From Actinomadura madurae (GTDB taxonomy: Bacteria; Actinomycetota; Actinomycetes; Streptosporangiales; Streptosporangiaceae), in assembly GCF_900115095.1 (NCBI RefSeq), contig NZ_FOVH01000003.1, positions 372,001 to 436,000 of the forward strand: a DNA stretch of 64,000 nt, in the 5' to 3' direction. Position numbers and translations under genes: made by a program. The notes beneath the pieces are model-generated. The model was not told the origin of the DNA. It saw only the letters and a program-made list of their open reading frames with translations, and made no database searches. Positions 16,895 through 24,636 of this stretch are shown here, in pieces (positions within the stretch are counted from its first letter, which is position 1; the number at the start of each line of letters is the position of its first letter).

Positions 16895-18331
16895 ATGCCC
16901 GCTGACCCGCACCACGGCGCCCTGCCCGAAACCGGCCGCCCCGCCCCCGACCTGCTCGCCGAGCTCGCCCGGCTGCGGGCCGCCGACCTGCCCGTGCGCG
17001 GCGGCCAGGTCACCGCGTACGTGTACGACACCGGACGCGACGCCGTGCACGACCTCGCCGCCACCGCCTACCAGGAGATGCTGGAGGTCAACTGCCTTGA
17101 CCCCACGGCGTTCCCCAGCATCGTCGCGCTCGAACGCCGGATCGTCGGGTTCGCCGCGGACAAGCTCGGCGGCGGCTCCGGCATCTTCACCAGCGGCGGC
17201 ACCGAGTCGATCATGCTGGCGGTGAAGGCCGCGCGGGACGCCCGCCCGGTGGAGGGGCGGCCCCAGATCGTCCTGCCCGCTACAGCGCACCCCGCCTTCC
17301 ACAAGGCCGCGCACTACCTCGGCATGGAGACCGTGCACGTCCCGGTCGACGGCGACTTCCGCGCCGACCCCGCCGCTACGGCCGCCGCGCTGACCCCCCG
17401 CACGGTGCTGGTCGTCGCCTCGGCGCCGTCCTATCCGCACGGCGTCATGGACCCGGTCCCGGAGATCGCCGCGCTCGCCGCCGGCGCGGGCGTGCCATGC
17501 CACGTCGACGCGTGCGTCGGCGGCTGGGTGCTGCCCTGGCTGCGGGACGCCGGGCGCGACGTCCCGCCGTTCGACCTGTCCGTGCCGGGGGTGACGTCCC
17601 TCTCGTGCGACTTGCACAAGTACGGCTACTCGCCCAAGGGGGCCTCGGTCGTGCTGTTCGCGGACGAGTCGCTCCGGCGGCACGCCTACTTCGCGTCCGC
17701 GCACTGGCCCGGCTACACGGTCATCAACGCCGGCGTCCAGAGCAGCAAGAGCGCCGGGCCGCTCGGAGCCGCGTGGGCGACCCTCACCGCGGTCGGGGCG
17801 CAGGGGTACCGCGACCTCGCCGAGAGCGCGATGAAGGCCGCGGAACGCTTGATCGCGGGCATCGCGGAGATCCCCGGGCTGCGGGTGCTCGGCGACCCCG
17901 TCGCGCCGCTCGTCGCCGTCGCCTCGACCGACCCCGGACTGGACGTCTTCGTGATCGCCGACGAGGCCCGCGCCCGCGGCTGGTACTTCCAGCCGCAGCT
18001 CTCCTACCAGGGCAGCCCGCCGAACCTGCACTTCACCCTGACCGGCGTCAGCGACGTCGACGCCCTGCTGGCGGCGCTGGCCGACGCGGTGCGCGGCGCC
18101 CGCGCCGCCGGCCCGCCCGACGTCCCGTCCGACCTCGTGGACGCGCTCGCCGAGCTGGACCTCGACGGTCTCGACGACGCCGGCTTCGCCGCCCTGCTCG
18201 CGTCCGCCGGCGTCGACCTGGACGGCGGCGGCGACCCCGAGATGGCCGTGGTCAACACCATCCTGGACGCGCTGCCGCCCGCCACCCGGGAGGCCCTGCT
18301 GATCCGCTTCCTGTCCGCCCTGTACGTCTGA
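16895..18331 (+). CDS. PLP-dependent group II decarboxylase / sphingosine-1-phosphate lyase-like enzyme
   Basis: The 478-residue fold-type I enzyme has the GIFTSGGTESIMLAVKAAR cofactor-binding segment, the HVDACVGGW block (Asp facing the pyridinium nitrogen) and SLSCDLHKYGYSPKGASV, whose Lys should bind PLP; DLHKYGY is characteristic of sphingosine-1-phosphate lyases. S1P-lyase homologues in actinobacteria cleave phosphorylated amino alcohols or decarboxylate amino acids, so the true substrate is open. There is no N-terminal membrane anchor, unlike eukaryotic lyases. The last 70 or so residues form an acidic Ala/Asp-rich helical tail. The gene converges on the carboxypeptidase gene with 7 bp between stops. 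Confidence 0.85.
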   Translation: MPADPHHGALPETGRPAPDLLAELARLRAADLPVRGGQVTAYVYDTGRDAVHDLAATAYQEMLEVNCLDPTAFPSIVALERRIVGFAADKLGGGSGIFTSGGTESIMLAVKAARDARPVEGRPQIVLPATAHPAFHKAAHYLGMETVHVPVDGDFRADPAATAAALTPRTVLVVASAPSYPHGVMDPVPEIAALAAGAGVPCHVDACVGGWVLPWLRDAGRDVPPFDLSVPGVTSLSCDLHKYGYSPKGASVVLFADESLRRHAYFASAHWPGYTVINAGVQSSKSAGPLGAAWATLTAVGAQGYRDLAESAMKAAERLIAGIAEIPGLRVLGDPVAPLVAVASTDPGLDVFVIADEARARGWYFQPQLSYQGSPPNLHFTLTGVSDVDALLAALADAVRGARAAGPPDVPSDLVDALAELDLDGLDDAGFAALLASAGVDLDGGGDPEMAVVNTILDALPPATREALLIRFLSALYV

Positions 18332-18338
18332 CGGCGGG

Positions 18339-21044
18339 TCAGCCGAGGCGGGTCAGCCGCTTGACGATGGACGGCCCGTCCTTCGGCTCGCCCGCCTCCA
18401 GCGGCACCCGCGCCGGGCCCGCGTCCATGGCGCCGGCCGCGTCGCCCGGCGCGGCGTCCGCCGGCGGGTCGCCGTCGTACCCCACGCGCACGGTGAGGCC
18501 GGGCCAGCCGACGACGGCCACCGGCGCCGTCGCGCGCAGCGCGGTGCTCCCGTCGAGCCCGTCGTCGATCCGCCCGACGACGTCGCCCCGGCGCGCGAGC
18601 GGCTTCGCGACGAGGGCGCGCTCGGCCGCGACGAGGATCCCCTCCGCCGTGTTGACGGCGTCCGCCGCGCTGGGGGAGCGCTGCCCCATCACCGCGCCGA
18701 CGATCAGCGTCATCACGCCCCCGACGTCCTTGCGCGCCGCGAACACGAAGTTCCCGCCGGCCGCGTCGGTGTACCCGGTCTTCCCGCCGACGACGCCGTT
18801 GCGCCCGAGGATGAAGTTGCCGCCCTGCCGCGGGGCACCGCCGCCGTCCGGCACGTACATCCGGTTGTTCACGATCTCCCCGAAGGACGGCAGGCTCATC
18901 GCCGCCCGCAGCAGCCTCACCTGGTCCGCGGCCGTGCTGACCGTCCCGGAGTCGTAGCCGCTCGGATCGGTGTAGCGCGTACCGGTCATCCCCAGCTGCT
19001 TCGCCGCCTCGTTCATCTTCGCGACGAACGCCCTCTCGTCGCCGGAGTCCCACCGCGCCAGCTCGTGCGCCACGTCGTTGGCCGAGATGATCAGCAGCGC
19101 CTCCAGCGCCTTGCGCTGCGTCAGCCGCTGGTTCGCGGTCACCCCGAGCAGCGACTCCCCGCGCCTCTTGCGCGCCGGGATCTGCGCCGCCGCCTGCGGC
19201 GACACCGTCAGCACCGGCCCGGCCTCCCCGGACTTCAGCGGATGGTCGCGCAGATACACGTACGCCGTCATGACCTTGGCGACGCTCGCCGTGGGCGTCG
19301 GCACCGCCCCGCCCGAGGACCCCATCGTCCCGAGCCCGTCCACGTAGATCGCGGACTGCCCCGCCGCGGGCCACGGCAACACCGGCGCCTGCCCCGGGAA
19401 CGTGTGGCTGGCCGCGACGCTCAACCTGACCGTCGGCTCCGGCGGCGGCCGCAGAAGCTGCCCGGCGACGAGCCCCACCACGAGCACCAAGGCAGCCGCG
19501 ACAACGACGACCCACCGCCGACGCTTCTTCTCCTCCACCGGCGCCGGAGCCGCACCGCCCCACGGCTGCGGCGGCGCCTGCCAGGCAGCCGGCGCGGGCA
19601 ACCGCTCAACCCGAGTCGTCGCAGCCGACGTCTCCGGCAAGACCGCCTCCCACGACCCCGCCGCCACGTCCTGCGATGGCGCGCCATGCTTCGGCGGGGC
19701 GCCGGCCCCCGCATGTGGGACACCAGAAGGTGCCGGTGCCGTCGAAGGCCCAACGTGCGGCGAGGCGCTCTCACGCGCGGTGCGCTCGTCCTTGGACGGC
19801 GCTTCGTGCTGAGGTGGGACACCGCTATCGGTGCGCTCCGCGTGGTCCTGGCCTGCGGTGCGGCCGCCTCGTGGTGGCGCGTCGTGTGTCGGCGGGACGC
19901 CGGGAGATGCCGGTGCGCCCTGCGCGGGGGGCCGCCGTGGTACGTCCTGTTTCGGCGGTGCGTTCGTAGCCCCTGCGCCCGGCGTCGCGCCCTCACGCGC
20001 GGCGCGCCCGTCCTCCGACGGCGCGTCCTGCCTCGGCGGAGCGGCGCTACCAGGCCGGGTCGGTGTGGCGGAGCGCGGCGCTGGCGTGTCCTGCCGGGTG
20101 CGGTCGCCTTGCCCCGGCGCATCTTGCTCAGGCGGAGCGCCACCTTCGAGCCGCCCCGCAAAGGCTGCCTGGTCCTTGCCCGTGCGCCCGTCCTGCGGTG
20201 GCGCGCCGGTTCCCGGGCCCGCATGTGGGGCGCTGGAAGGTGCCGGTGCGCCCTGCGCGGGGGGCCTGTCTTGCCGTGGCGTGCCGTGCTTCGGTGGCGC
20301 GTTCGTGGGCCCTGCGGGCGGCGTGGCGCTCTCGCGTGCGGCGCCACTGTCCTCCGACGGCGCGTCCTGCCTCGGTGGGGTGGCGCTGCCAGGTCGGGTC
20401 TGTGGGGCGGTAGGTGCCGATGCACCGTGCGCGGTGTTCTCGCGTCGGGCGCGCTCGTCCTGAGACGGCGCTTGCTGTTGGGTGCGGGCGCCTTGCCGCG
20501 GTGCTTCCTGCTGAGGCGGGGCGCCGCTTTCGTTGTCCTCTGCGGAGGCTGCCGAGTCCTCGACAGCGCTGCGGCCGTCTCGTGATGGCGCGTCCTGCTC
20601 GGGCGCGCCGCTTTCGGTGCGCTCTTCGGAGGTTGCCTGGGCCTCGCCTGCGGTGCGGGTGTCTCGTGGTGGCGCGTCTTGGTTCGGTGGTGCGTTTGTG
20701 GGGGCGGGGGGTGGTGTGGCGTTCTGGTGTGAGGCGCCGCTGTCGTCTGACGGCGTGTCCTGTTCTGGTGGGGCGGTGCTGGCCGAGTCCTTGGCAGGTT
20801 CGGGGGGCTCTTCGGGCTCGGCTTGCGGGGTCTCGGTCGTGTCCTCGGGGGGTTCCTCGTCCTCTGGTTGGGGGGCGGGGAACTGGACGTACCAGGTGCT
20901 TGGGGGTGGGGGCTCTTCCTCGGCGTCCTTTGGCCTGCGGCGGACGGGGATGTCCGGGCGGGTCAGGTCGACCTTCTTGGGGACGCGGAATTCGGCGGTC
21001 CCGGTACGGGACGTCTCCGCGCCCCGCTCGGCGTCGTCGTCCAC
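18339..21044 (-). CDS. membrane D-alanyl-D-alanine carboxypeptidase (S11) with a ~500-residue Pro/Ala/Gln-rich N-terminal arm
   Basis: The catalytic domain sits at the C-terminus: SxxK in TASVAKVM (about residue 585), SAN in ISANDVAHELAR (about 654) and KTG in VGGKTGYTD (about 754), the three low-molecular-weight PBP motifs. One TM segment (about 508-528) follows a KKRRR stop signal, so residues 1-505 lie in the cytoplasm. They are disordered and repetitive, with units such as PPRQDAPSED and TNAPPKHG recurring. The GTG at 21044 has GAGGAGG 8 bp upstream, whereas the in-frame ATG at 21110 (22 residues longer) has no ribosome site; the GTG is chosen. It trims D-Ala from peptidoglycan stem peptides outside the membrane. 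Divergent from the ECF sigma gene. Confidence 0.85.
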   Translation of the reverse strand: MDDDAERGAETSRTGTAEFRVPKKVDLTRPDIPVRRRPKDAEEEPPPPSTWYVQFPAPQPEDEEPPEDTTETPQAEPEEPPEPAKDSASTAPPEQDTPSDDSGASHQNATPPPAPTNAPPNQDAPPRDTRTAGEAQATSEERTESGAPEQDAPSRDGRSAVEDSAASAEDNESGAPPQQEAPRQGARTQQQAPSQDERARRENTAHGASAPTAPQTRPGSATPPRQDAPSEDSGAARESATPPAGPTNAPPKHGTPRQDRPPAQGAPAPSSAPHAGPGTGAPPQDGRTGKDQAAFAGRLEGGAPPEQDAPGQGDRTRQDTPAPRSATPTRPGSAAPPRQDAPSEDGRAAREGATPGAGATNAPPKQDVPRRPPAQGAPASPGVPPTHDAPPRGGRTAGQDHAERTDSGVPPQHEAPSKDERTARESASPHVGPSTAPAPSGVPHAGAGAPPKHGAPSQDVAAGSWEAVLPETSAATTRVERLPAPAAWQAPPQPWGGAAPAPVEEKKRRRWVVVVAAALVLVVGLVAGQLLRPPPEPTVRLSVAASHTFPGQAPVLPWPAAGQSAIYVDGLGTMGSSGGAVPTPTASVAKVMTAYVYLRDHPLKSGEAGPVLTVSPQAAAQIPARKRRGESLLGVTANQRLTQRKALEALLIISANDVAHELARWDSGDERAFVAKMNEAAKQLGMTGTRYTDPSGYDSGTVSTAADQVRLLRAAMSLPSFGEIVNNRMYVPDGGGAPRQGGNFILGRNGVVGGKTGYTDAAGGNFVFAARKDVGGVMTLIVGAVMGQRSPSAADAVNTAEGILVAAERALVAKPLARRGDVVGRIDDGLDGSTALRATAPVAVVGWPGLTVRVGYDGDPPADAAPGDAAGAMDAGPARVPLEAGEPKDGPSIVKRLTRLG

Positions 21045-21100
21045 GTCCAGACCCTCCTCTGCTCGTATCTCGACGGGCGGCGGAATGGTCCTCCCCCGGC

Positions 21101-21120
21101 GACCCCCCATGCATATGGGG
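21101..21120. promoter_or_regulatory. short palindrome in the carboxypeptidase/sigma divergent region
   Basis: CCCCAT and ATGGGG flank a 4-bp centre (GCAT) within 21105-21120, in the 209-bp region between the two divergent genes. A second inverted pair, GGGTTG (21194-21199) and CAACCC (21208-21213), lies nearer the sigma gene. Either may be an operator or part of a promoter. Confidence 0.35.
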
Positions 21121-21253
21121 ACGCGAAGTTTATCGGGAAGGTTCGCGGCGATCCGTGTCCGTGAGGCTCGTGTCCCGCGTGAACCTGGACGGGGGGTTGC
21201 GGAGATACAACCCTGACAACGTCCCCCGCACGGGAAGGCCCGGTGCGCATGCC

Positions 21254-21847
21254 ATGGTGGCCGCGATGACCGTTCCCCCGACGGCTCAGGAGTGCGACGC
21301 CGCTCTCATCGAGAGTTCGCTCGCCGATCCCGAGGCGTTCGCAGCGCTGTTCGACCGCTATGCCGGGATGCTCTTCCGGTACGTCTCGCGCCGGCTCGGG
21401 CCCGAGGCCGCGGAGGACGTCGTCGGCGAGACGTTCCTCGCCGCGTTCAGCAAGCGGCACCGCTACGACGTCGCGCAGCGGGACGCGCGGCCCTGGCTGT
21501 TCGGCATCGCGACGAAGCTGGTCGCGCGGCATCACCGGAGGGAGGCCGCGCGCTACCGGGCGCTGCGGCGCAGTCCCGTGGACGGTCCCGTGGAGGGGCC
21601 CGCCGACCGGGTGGCGGCGGGGGTGACCGCGTCGGCGTCGCGTCCCGTGCTGGCGGAGGCGCTGTCCGGGCTGGCGCGGAGGGACCTGGACGTCCTGCTG
21701 CTGGTGGCGTGGGGCGACCTCTCCTACGAGGAGGTGGCGCGGGCGCTCGGCATCCCCGTCGGGACGGTCCGGTCCCGGCTGAACCGCGCCCGGCGCAAGG
21801 TGCGCGCCGCGCTGGGCGACACCGACCCGATGGGTGAGGAGGAGTGA
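21254..21847 (+). CDS. ECF-type RNA polymerase sigma factor
   Basis: The 197-residue protein has sigma region 2 (about 15-85; DPEAFAALFDRYAGMLFRYV, DVVGETFLAAF, ARPWLFGIATKLVARHHRREA) and region 4 (about 130-185; LSYEEVARALGIPVGTVRSRLNRARRKVRAALG). Start candidates are ATG 21254 and ATG 21266; neither has a strong ribosome site. It overlaps the following LCP gene by GTGA, which implies translational coupling. No separate anti-sigma gene is visible. Confidence 0.88.
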   Translation: MVAAMTVPPTAQECDAALIESSLADPEAFAALFDRYAGMLFRYVSRRLGPEAAEDVVGETFLAAFSKRHRYDVAQRDARPWLFGIATKLVARHHRREAARYRALRRSPVDGPVEGPADRVAAGVTASASRPVLAEALSGLARRDLDVLLLVAWGDLSYEEVARALGIPVGTVRSRLNRARRKVRAALGDTDPMGEEE

Positions 21848-22857
21848 GCGTGGACGACCTGGAACTGATCCGTGATCTCGGCCGGGAGCTGGAGCACGAG
21901 CCGCCGCCGACGCTCGCCCGGCAGCGCACCCGGCTGCTGGACGGTGCCCGGCGGAGGCGCCGGGTCCTCGGACGGTGGACGCTCCTCGGCGTGGTGGCGG
22001 CGGTGACGGCGGCGGCCATCGTCGTCCCGGCGCTGGTCGTCCACGGCCGGGACGCCCGCCCGGTGGCGCCCGGCACGACCGCGCCGACGCCGGCGCCGGG
22101 CCGGGCGATGAACGTGCTGCTGCTGGGGTCGGACGAGCGCGGCGACAGCTACTCGGCGCGTTCGGACACCATGATGCTCCTGCACGTCCCGGCCGACAGG
22201 AAGGACGTCCGGGCGGTGAGCATCCCCCGCGACTTGCTCGTCGTGCTCCCCGCGTGCAAGACGTCCGAGGGAAAGGTGATCCCCTCCCGCAGAGGCCTGA
22301 TCAACTCGGCGTTCCCGGTGGGCGGCGTCTCCTGCGCGGTGAAGACGGTGGAGTCGCTGACCGGTGTCCGGATCGACCAGACCGTGGTGGTCGGGTTCAC
22401 CGGGTTCGTCCGGATGGTGGAGGCACTCGGCGGCGTCCGGATGACGGTGCCGCGGCCGGGCGTCGACCCGAGGTCGGGGCTGCGACTGCGCCCGGGGGAG
22501 CAGCGGCTGGACGGGAAGGAGGCGCTCATCTACGTCCGCAGCCGGATCGGGTACGGGGACGGCTCCGACCTGGCGCGGATCGAGCGGCAGCAGGCGTTCA
22601 TGGCGGCGTTCGCGCGGGAAGTCAAGGAGCTGCGGGGCGATCCGCTGCGGTTCGGCAAGTTCCTAGCGGTGCTCGCGGCCTCGGTCGAGACGGTGCCGCG
22701 GCTGGGCGCCGGGGACCTGGTGACCCTCGCCCGCGGCTTCGGGGCGGGCGCCTCGATCCGCTTCGCGACCGTTCCCGTACGCCCGGCGCGCGCGGATCCG
22801 AACCGCCTGGCCTGGGACGAGGACGGGGCGGCGCGGGTGTTCGCCCCGTTCAAATGA
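21844..22857 (+). CDS. LytR-CpsA-Psr (LCP) family protein with a sigma-partner-like N-terminus
   Basis: The 337-residue protein begins with a short cytoplasmic helix region (VDDLELIRDLGRELEHEPPP, residues about 3-22), an Arg patch, a TM segment (about 45-66) and an extracytoplasmic LCP domain (about 85-265). LCP landmarks are NVLLLGSDER, SDTMMLLHV, SIPRDLLV and RSRIGYGDGSDLARIERQQ. LCP enzymes attach undecaprenyl-linked glycopolymers to peptidoglycan. The N-terminal segment resembles that of proteins usually encoded downstream of ECF sigma factors in actinobacteria, so the protein may also sense or hold the sigma factor. GTG start at 21844. Confidence 0.85.
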   Translation: MSVDDLELIRDLGRELEHEPPPTLARQRTRLLDGARRRRRVLGRWTLLGVVAAVTAAAIVVPALVVHGRDARPVAPGTTAPTPAPGRAMNVLLLGSDERGDSYSARSDTMMLLHVPADRKDVRAVSIPRDLLVVLPACKTSEGKVIPSRRGLINSAFPVGGVSCAVKTVESLTGVRIDQTVVVGFTGFVRMVEALGGVRMTVPRPGVDPRSGLRLRPGEQRLDGKEALIYVRSRIGYGDGSDLARIERQQAFMAAFAREVKELRGDPLRFGKFLAVLAASVETVPRLGAGDLVTLARGFGAGASIRFATVPVRPARADPNRLAWDEDGAARVFAPFK

Positions 22858-22919
22858 GTGACCCGGGGCGTCTCGGGTAGGGCCCGCGGTACCCACCAGC
22901 GAGGCGCAAGGAGTGCACG

Positions 22920-23339
22920 ATGGCCACGAAGGTCCGCGACATCATGACCGGCTCGCCCACCTCGGTGAGCCCGGAACTCGACCTCGTGACGGTGGCGCGG
23001 GCGATGCGCGACGAGGACATCGGGGCCGTCCTGGTGGCCGACGGCGACCACCTCAAGGGCGTCGTCACGGACCGGGACCTGGTGATCCGCGGCCTCGCGG
23101 CGGGGGGCGACCCGGCGGCGGTGAAGATCGGCGGCATCGCCAGCAGCGTGACCGCCACCGTCGGGCCCGACGACTCGCTGGAGCGGGCCGCGCAGATCAT
23201 GCGCGAGCGCGCGGTCCGGCGGCTCCCCGTCATCGAGGACGGCCGTCCCGTCGGCATCGTCTCCATCGGCGACCTGGCGATGGAGAAGGACTCGGGTTCG
23301 GCGCTCGCCGACATCAGCGCGGCCCGCCCCAACGTCTGA
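22920..23339 (+). CDS. tandem CBS domain protein
   Basis: The 139-residue protein is two CBS motifs: MATKVRDIMTGSPTSVSPEL through VVTDRDLVIRGLA, and SSVTATVGPDDSLERAAQIM through GIVSIGDLAMEKD. Such stand-alone CBS pairs bind adenine nucleotides and act as small energy or redox sensors; they are often abundant in dormancy or stress. No partner domain. AAGGAG 7 bp before the ATG at 22920. Confidence 0.9.
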   Translation: MATKVRDIMTGSPTSVSPELDLVTVARAMRDEDIGAVLVADGDHLKGVVTDRDLVIRGLAAGGDPAAVKIGGIASSVTATVGPDDSLERAAQIMRERAVRRLPVIEDGRPVGIVSIGDLAMEKDSGSALADISAARPNV

Positions 23340-23344
23340 GCCTC

Positions 23345-24502
23345 CTACGGCAGGGCGGACAGGAGCTGCTCCAGTTCGCCCTCGGTGTTGTAGTAGTGCA
23401 CGGACGCTCGCACGGCCGCCTGTGCGGCGTTCGGGTCGTATCCGTGCGTGTTGGGGTTGGTGACGTTGACGTTGACGCCGCGCGCCTTGGCGGCGGCCTG
23501 GATGGCGGCGGGGTCGTGGCCGTCGACGGTGAACGTGACGATGCCGGACGGCCGTGCCCCCTTGTCGAGGACGGTTACACCGGGACGCGCGGCCAAACGC
23601 TCACGTAGCCCGGCGGCCAGGTTCAGGACGCGCTCCTGGATCTGGGGCATCCCCAGGTCCGCCGCGTAGTCGGCGGCGACTCCCAGTCCGATCTGCCCGG
23701 CGACGTAGCGTTCCCACGTCTCGAAGCGCTGCGCGTCGTCGCGCATCTCGAACCCGTCCGGCGCCTTCCATGTGGCGGCCTGGAGGTCGAGGAACGGCGG
23801 CACCAGGGTCCGCAGGATGTCGCGCCGGACGTAGAGGAAGCCCGTTCCGCGTGGGCCCCGCAGGAACTTGCGACCCGTCGCCGACAGCATGTCGCAGCCG
23901 ATCTCGGTGACGTCCACGGTGAGCTGGCCGACCGACTGGCAGGCGTCCAGGAGGTACAGGACGCCGTGCTCGCGGCACAGCCGCCCGACCTCGACCGCCG
24001 GGTTGACGAGGCCGTTGTGCGTCGGGACGTGGTTGAGCGACACCAGCCGGACGTTGCCCTTGGCCAGTTCCGCCTCCAGCGCGTCGAGGGAGAGCGTGCC
24101 GTCGGACTCGTCCGGGACGACCTCCACCCGGGCGCCCGTGGCCGCCGCCACCTGCTGGTAGGCGATCGCGTTGCTGGAGTACTCGCTCGTCGTGGTCAGG
24201 ATGCGGTCGCCGTCCGCGAAGGGGATCGAGTAGAACGCCAGGTCCCACGCGCGCGTGGCGTTCTCCACGTAGGCGATCTCGTCCGGCCGCGCGCCCAGGA
24301 GCCGGGCGACCGCGCCGTAGAACCGGTCGATGGCGGCCTGGTTCTGGTCGGCGGCCTCGTACGCCCCGATCGTCGACTCCTGGGCGAAATGCCCGGCGAC
24401 GGCGTCGATGACGGGACGCGGCGGCAGCGCGGCGCCGGCGTTGTTGAGGTGGGCCACCTTCGCGCAGCCGGGGGTGTCTGTCCTGATCTCGTCGATGTCC
24501 AC
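23345..24502 (-). CDS. class V aminotransferase-fold protein (CefD/NifS-like)
   Basis: The 385-residue fold-type I PLP enzyme has YVENATRAWDLAFYSIPF, LLDACQSVGQLTVDV (cofactor Asp and Gln) and SATGRKFLRGPRGTGFLYV with the predicted PLP Lys. This branch includes isopenicillin-N epimerase-like and cysteine-desulfurase-like proteins; the long Cys-bearing loop of true IscS is not seen, so a desulfurase role is doubtful. GTG at 24502 (VDIDEIRTD) with AAGGG 6 bp upstream is preferred over longer readings. Divergent from the ABC exporter. Confidence 0.82.
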   Translation of the reverse strand: MDIDEIRTDTPGCAKVAHLNNAGAALPPRPVIDAVAGHFAQESTIGAYEAADQNQAAIDRFYGAVARLLGARPDEIAYVENATRAWDLAFYSIPFADGDRILTTTSEYSSNAIAYQQVAAATGARVEVVPDESDGTLSLDALEAELAKGNVRLVSLNHVPTHNGLVNPAVEVGRLCREHGVLYLLDACQSVGQLTVDVTEIGCDMLSATGRKFLRGPRGTGFLYVRRDILRTLVPPFLDLQAATWKAPDGFEMRDDAQRFETWERYVAGQIGLGVAADYAADLGMPQIQERVLNLAAGLRERLAARPGVTVLDKGARPSGIVTFTVDGHDPAAIQAAAKARGVNVNVTNPNTHGYDPNAAQAAVRASVHYYNTEGELEQLLSALP

Positions 24503-24531
24503 AAGCGACCCTTCGCTGAAATGTCGTACCC

Positions 24532-24552
24532 CCGGGAGAGAGTGTCTCCCGG
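24532..24552. promoter_or_regulatory. perfect 8-bp inverted repeat in the aminotransferase leader
   Basis: CCGGGAGA (24532-24539) and TCTCCCGG (24545-24552) flank a 5-nt centre, 30 bp upstream of the GTG of the CefD-like gene. It may be an operator or a leader hairpin on that transcript. Confidence 0.5.
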
Positions 24553-24572
24553 CGGCACCACGACGGCGCGAT

Positions 24573-24603
24573 TTGACCTCAACCAATCTTGAGGTCGCAT
24601 GCT
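24573..24603 (+). promoter_or_regulatory. SoxR-box-like operator/promoter of the ABC exporter
   Basis: GACCTCAA-N6-TTGAGGTC (24575-24596) is a perfect 22-bp dyad whose central 18 bp has the CCTCAA-N6-TTGAGG layout of SoxR-type MerR sites. TTGACC (24573-24578) overlaps its left edge as a -35. A weak -10 (CATGCT, 24598-24603) would follow a 19-bp spacer, the lengthened spacing used by MerR activators. Confidence 0.6.
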
Positions 24604-24636
24604 CGTCTTCCAGGCTAACGATGATCAGGGGTCCCC

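Noticed and set aside
19065..20585. Long plus-strand frame opposite the carboxypeptidase arm
   Set aside because: Arg/Gly/Cys-rich sequence with no domain; the minus strand carries a complete S11 enzyme with SxxK, SxN and KTG motifs.
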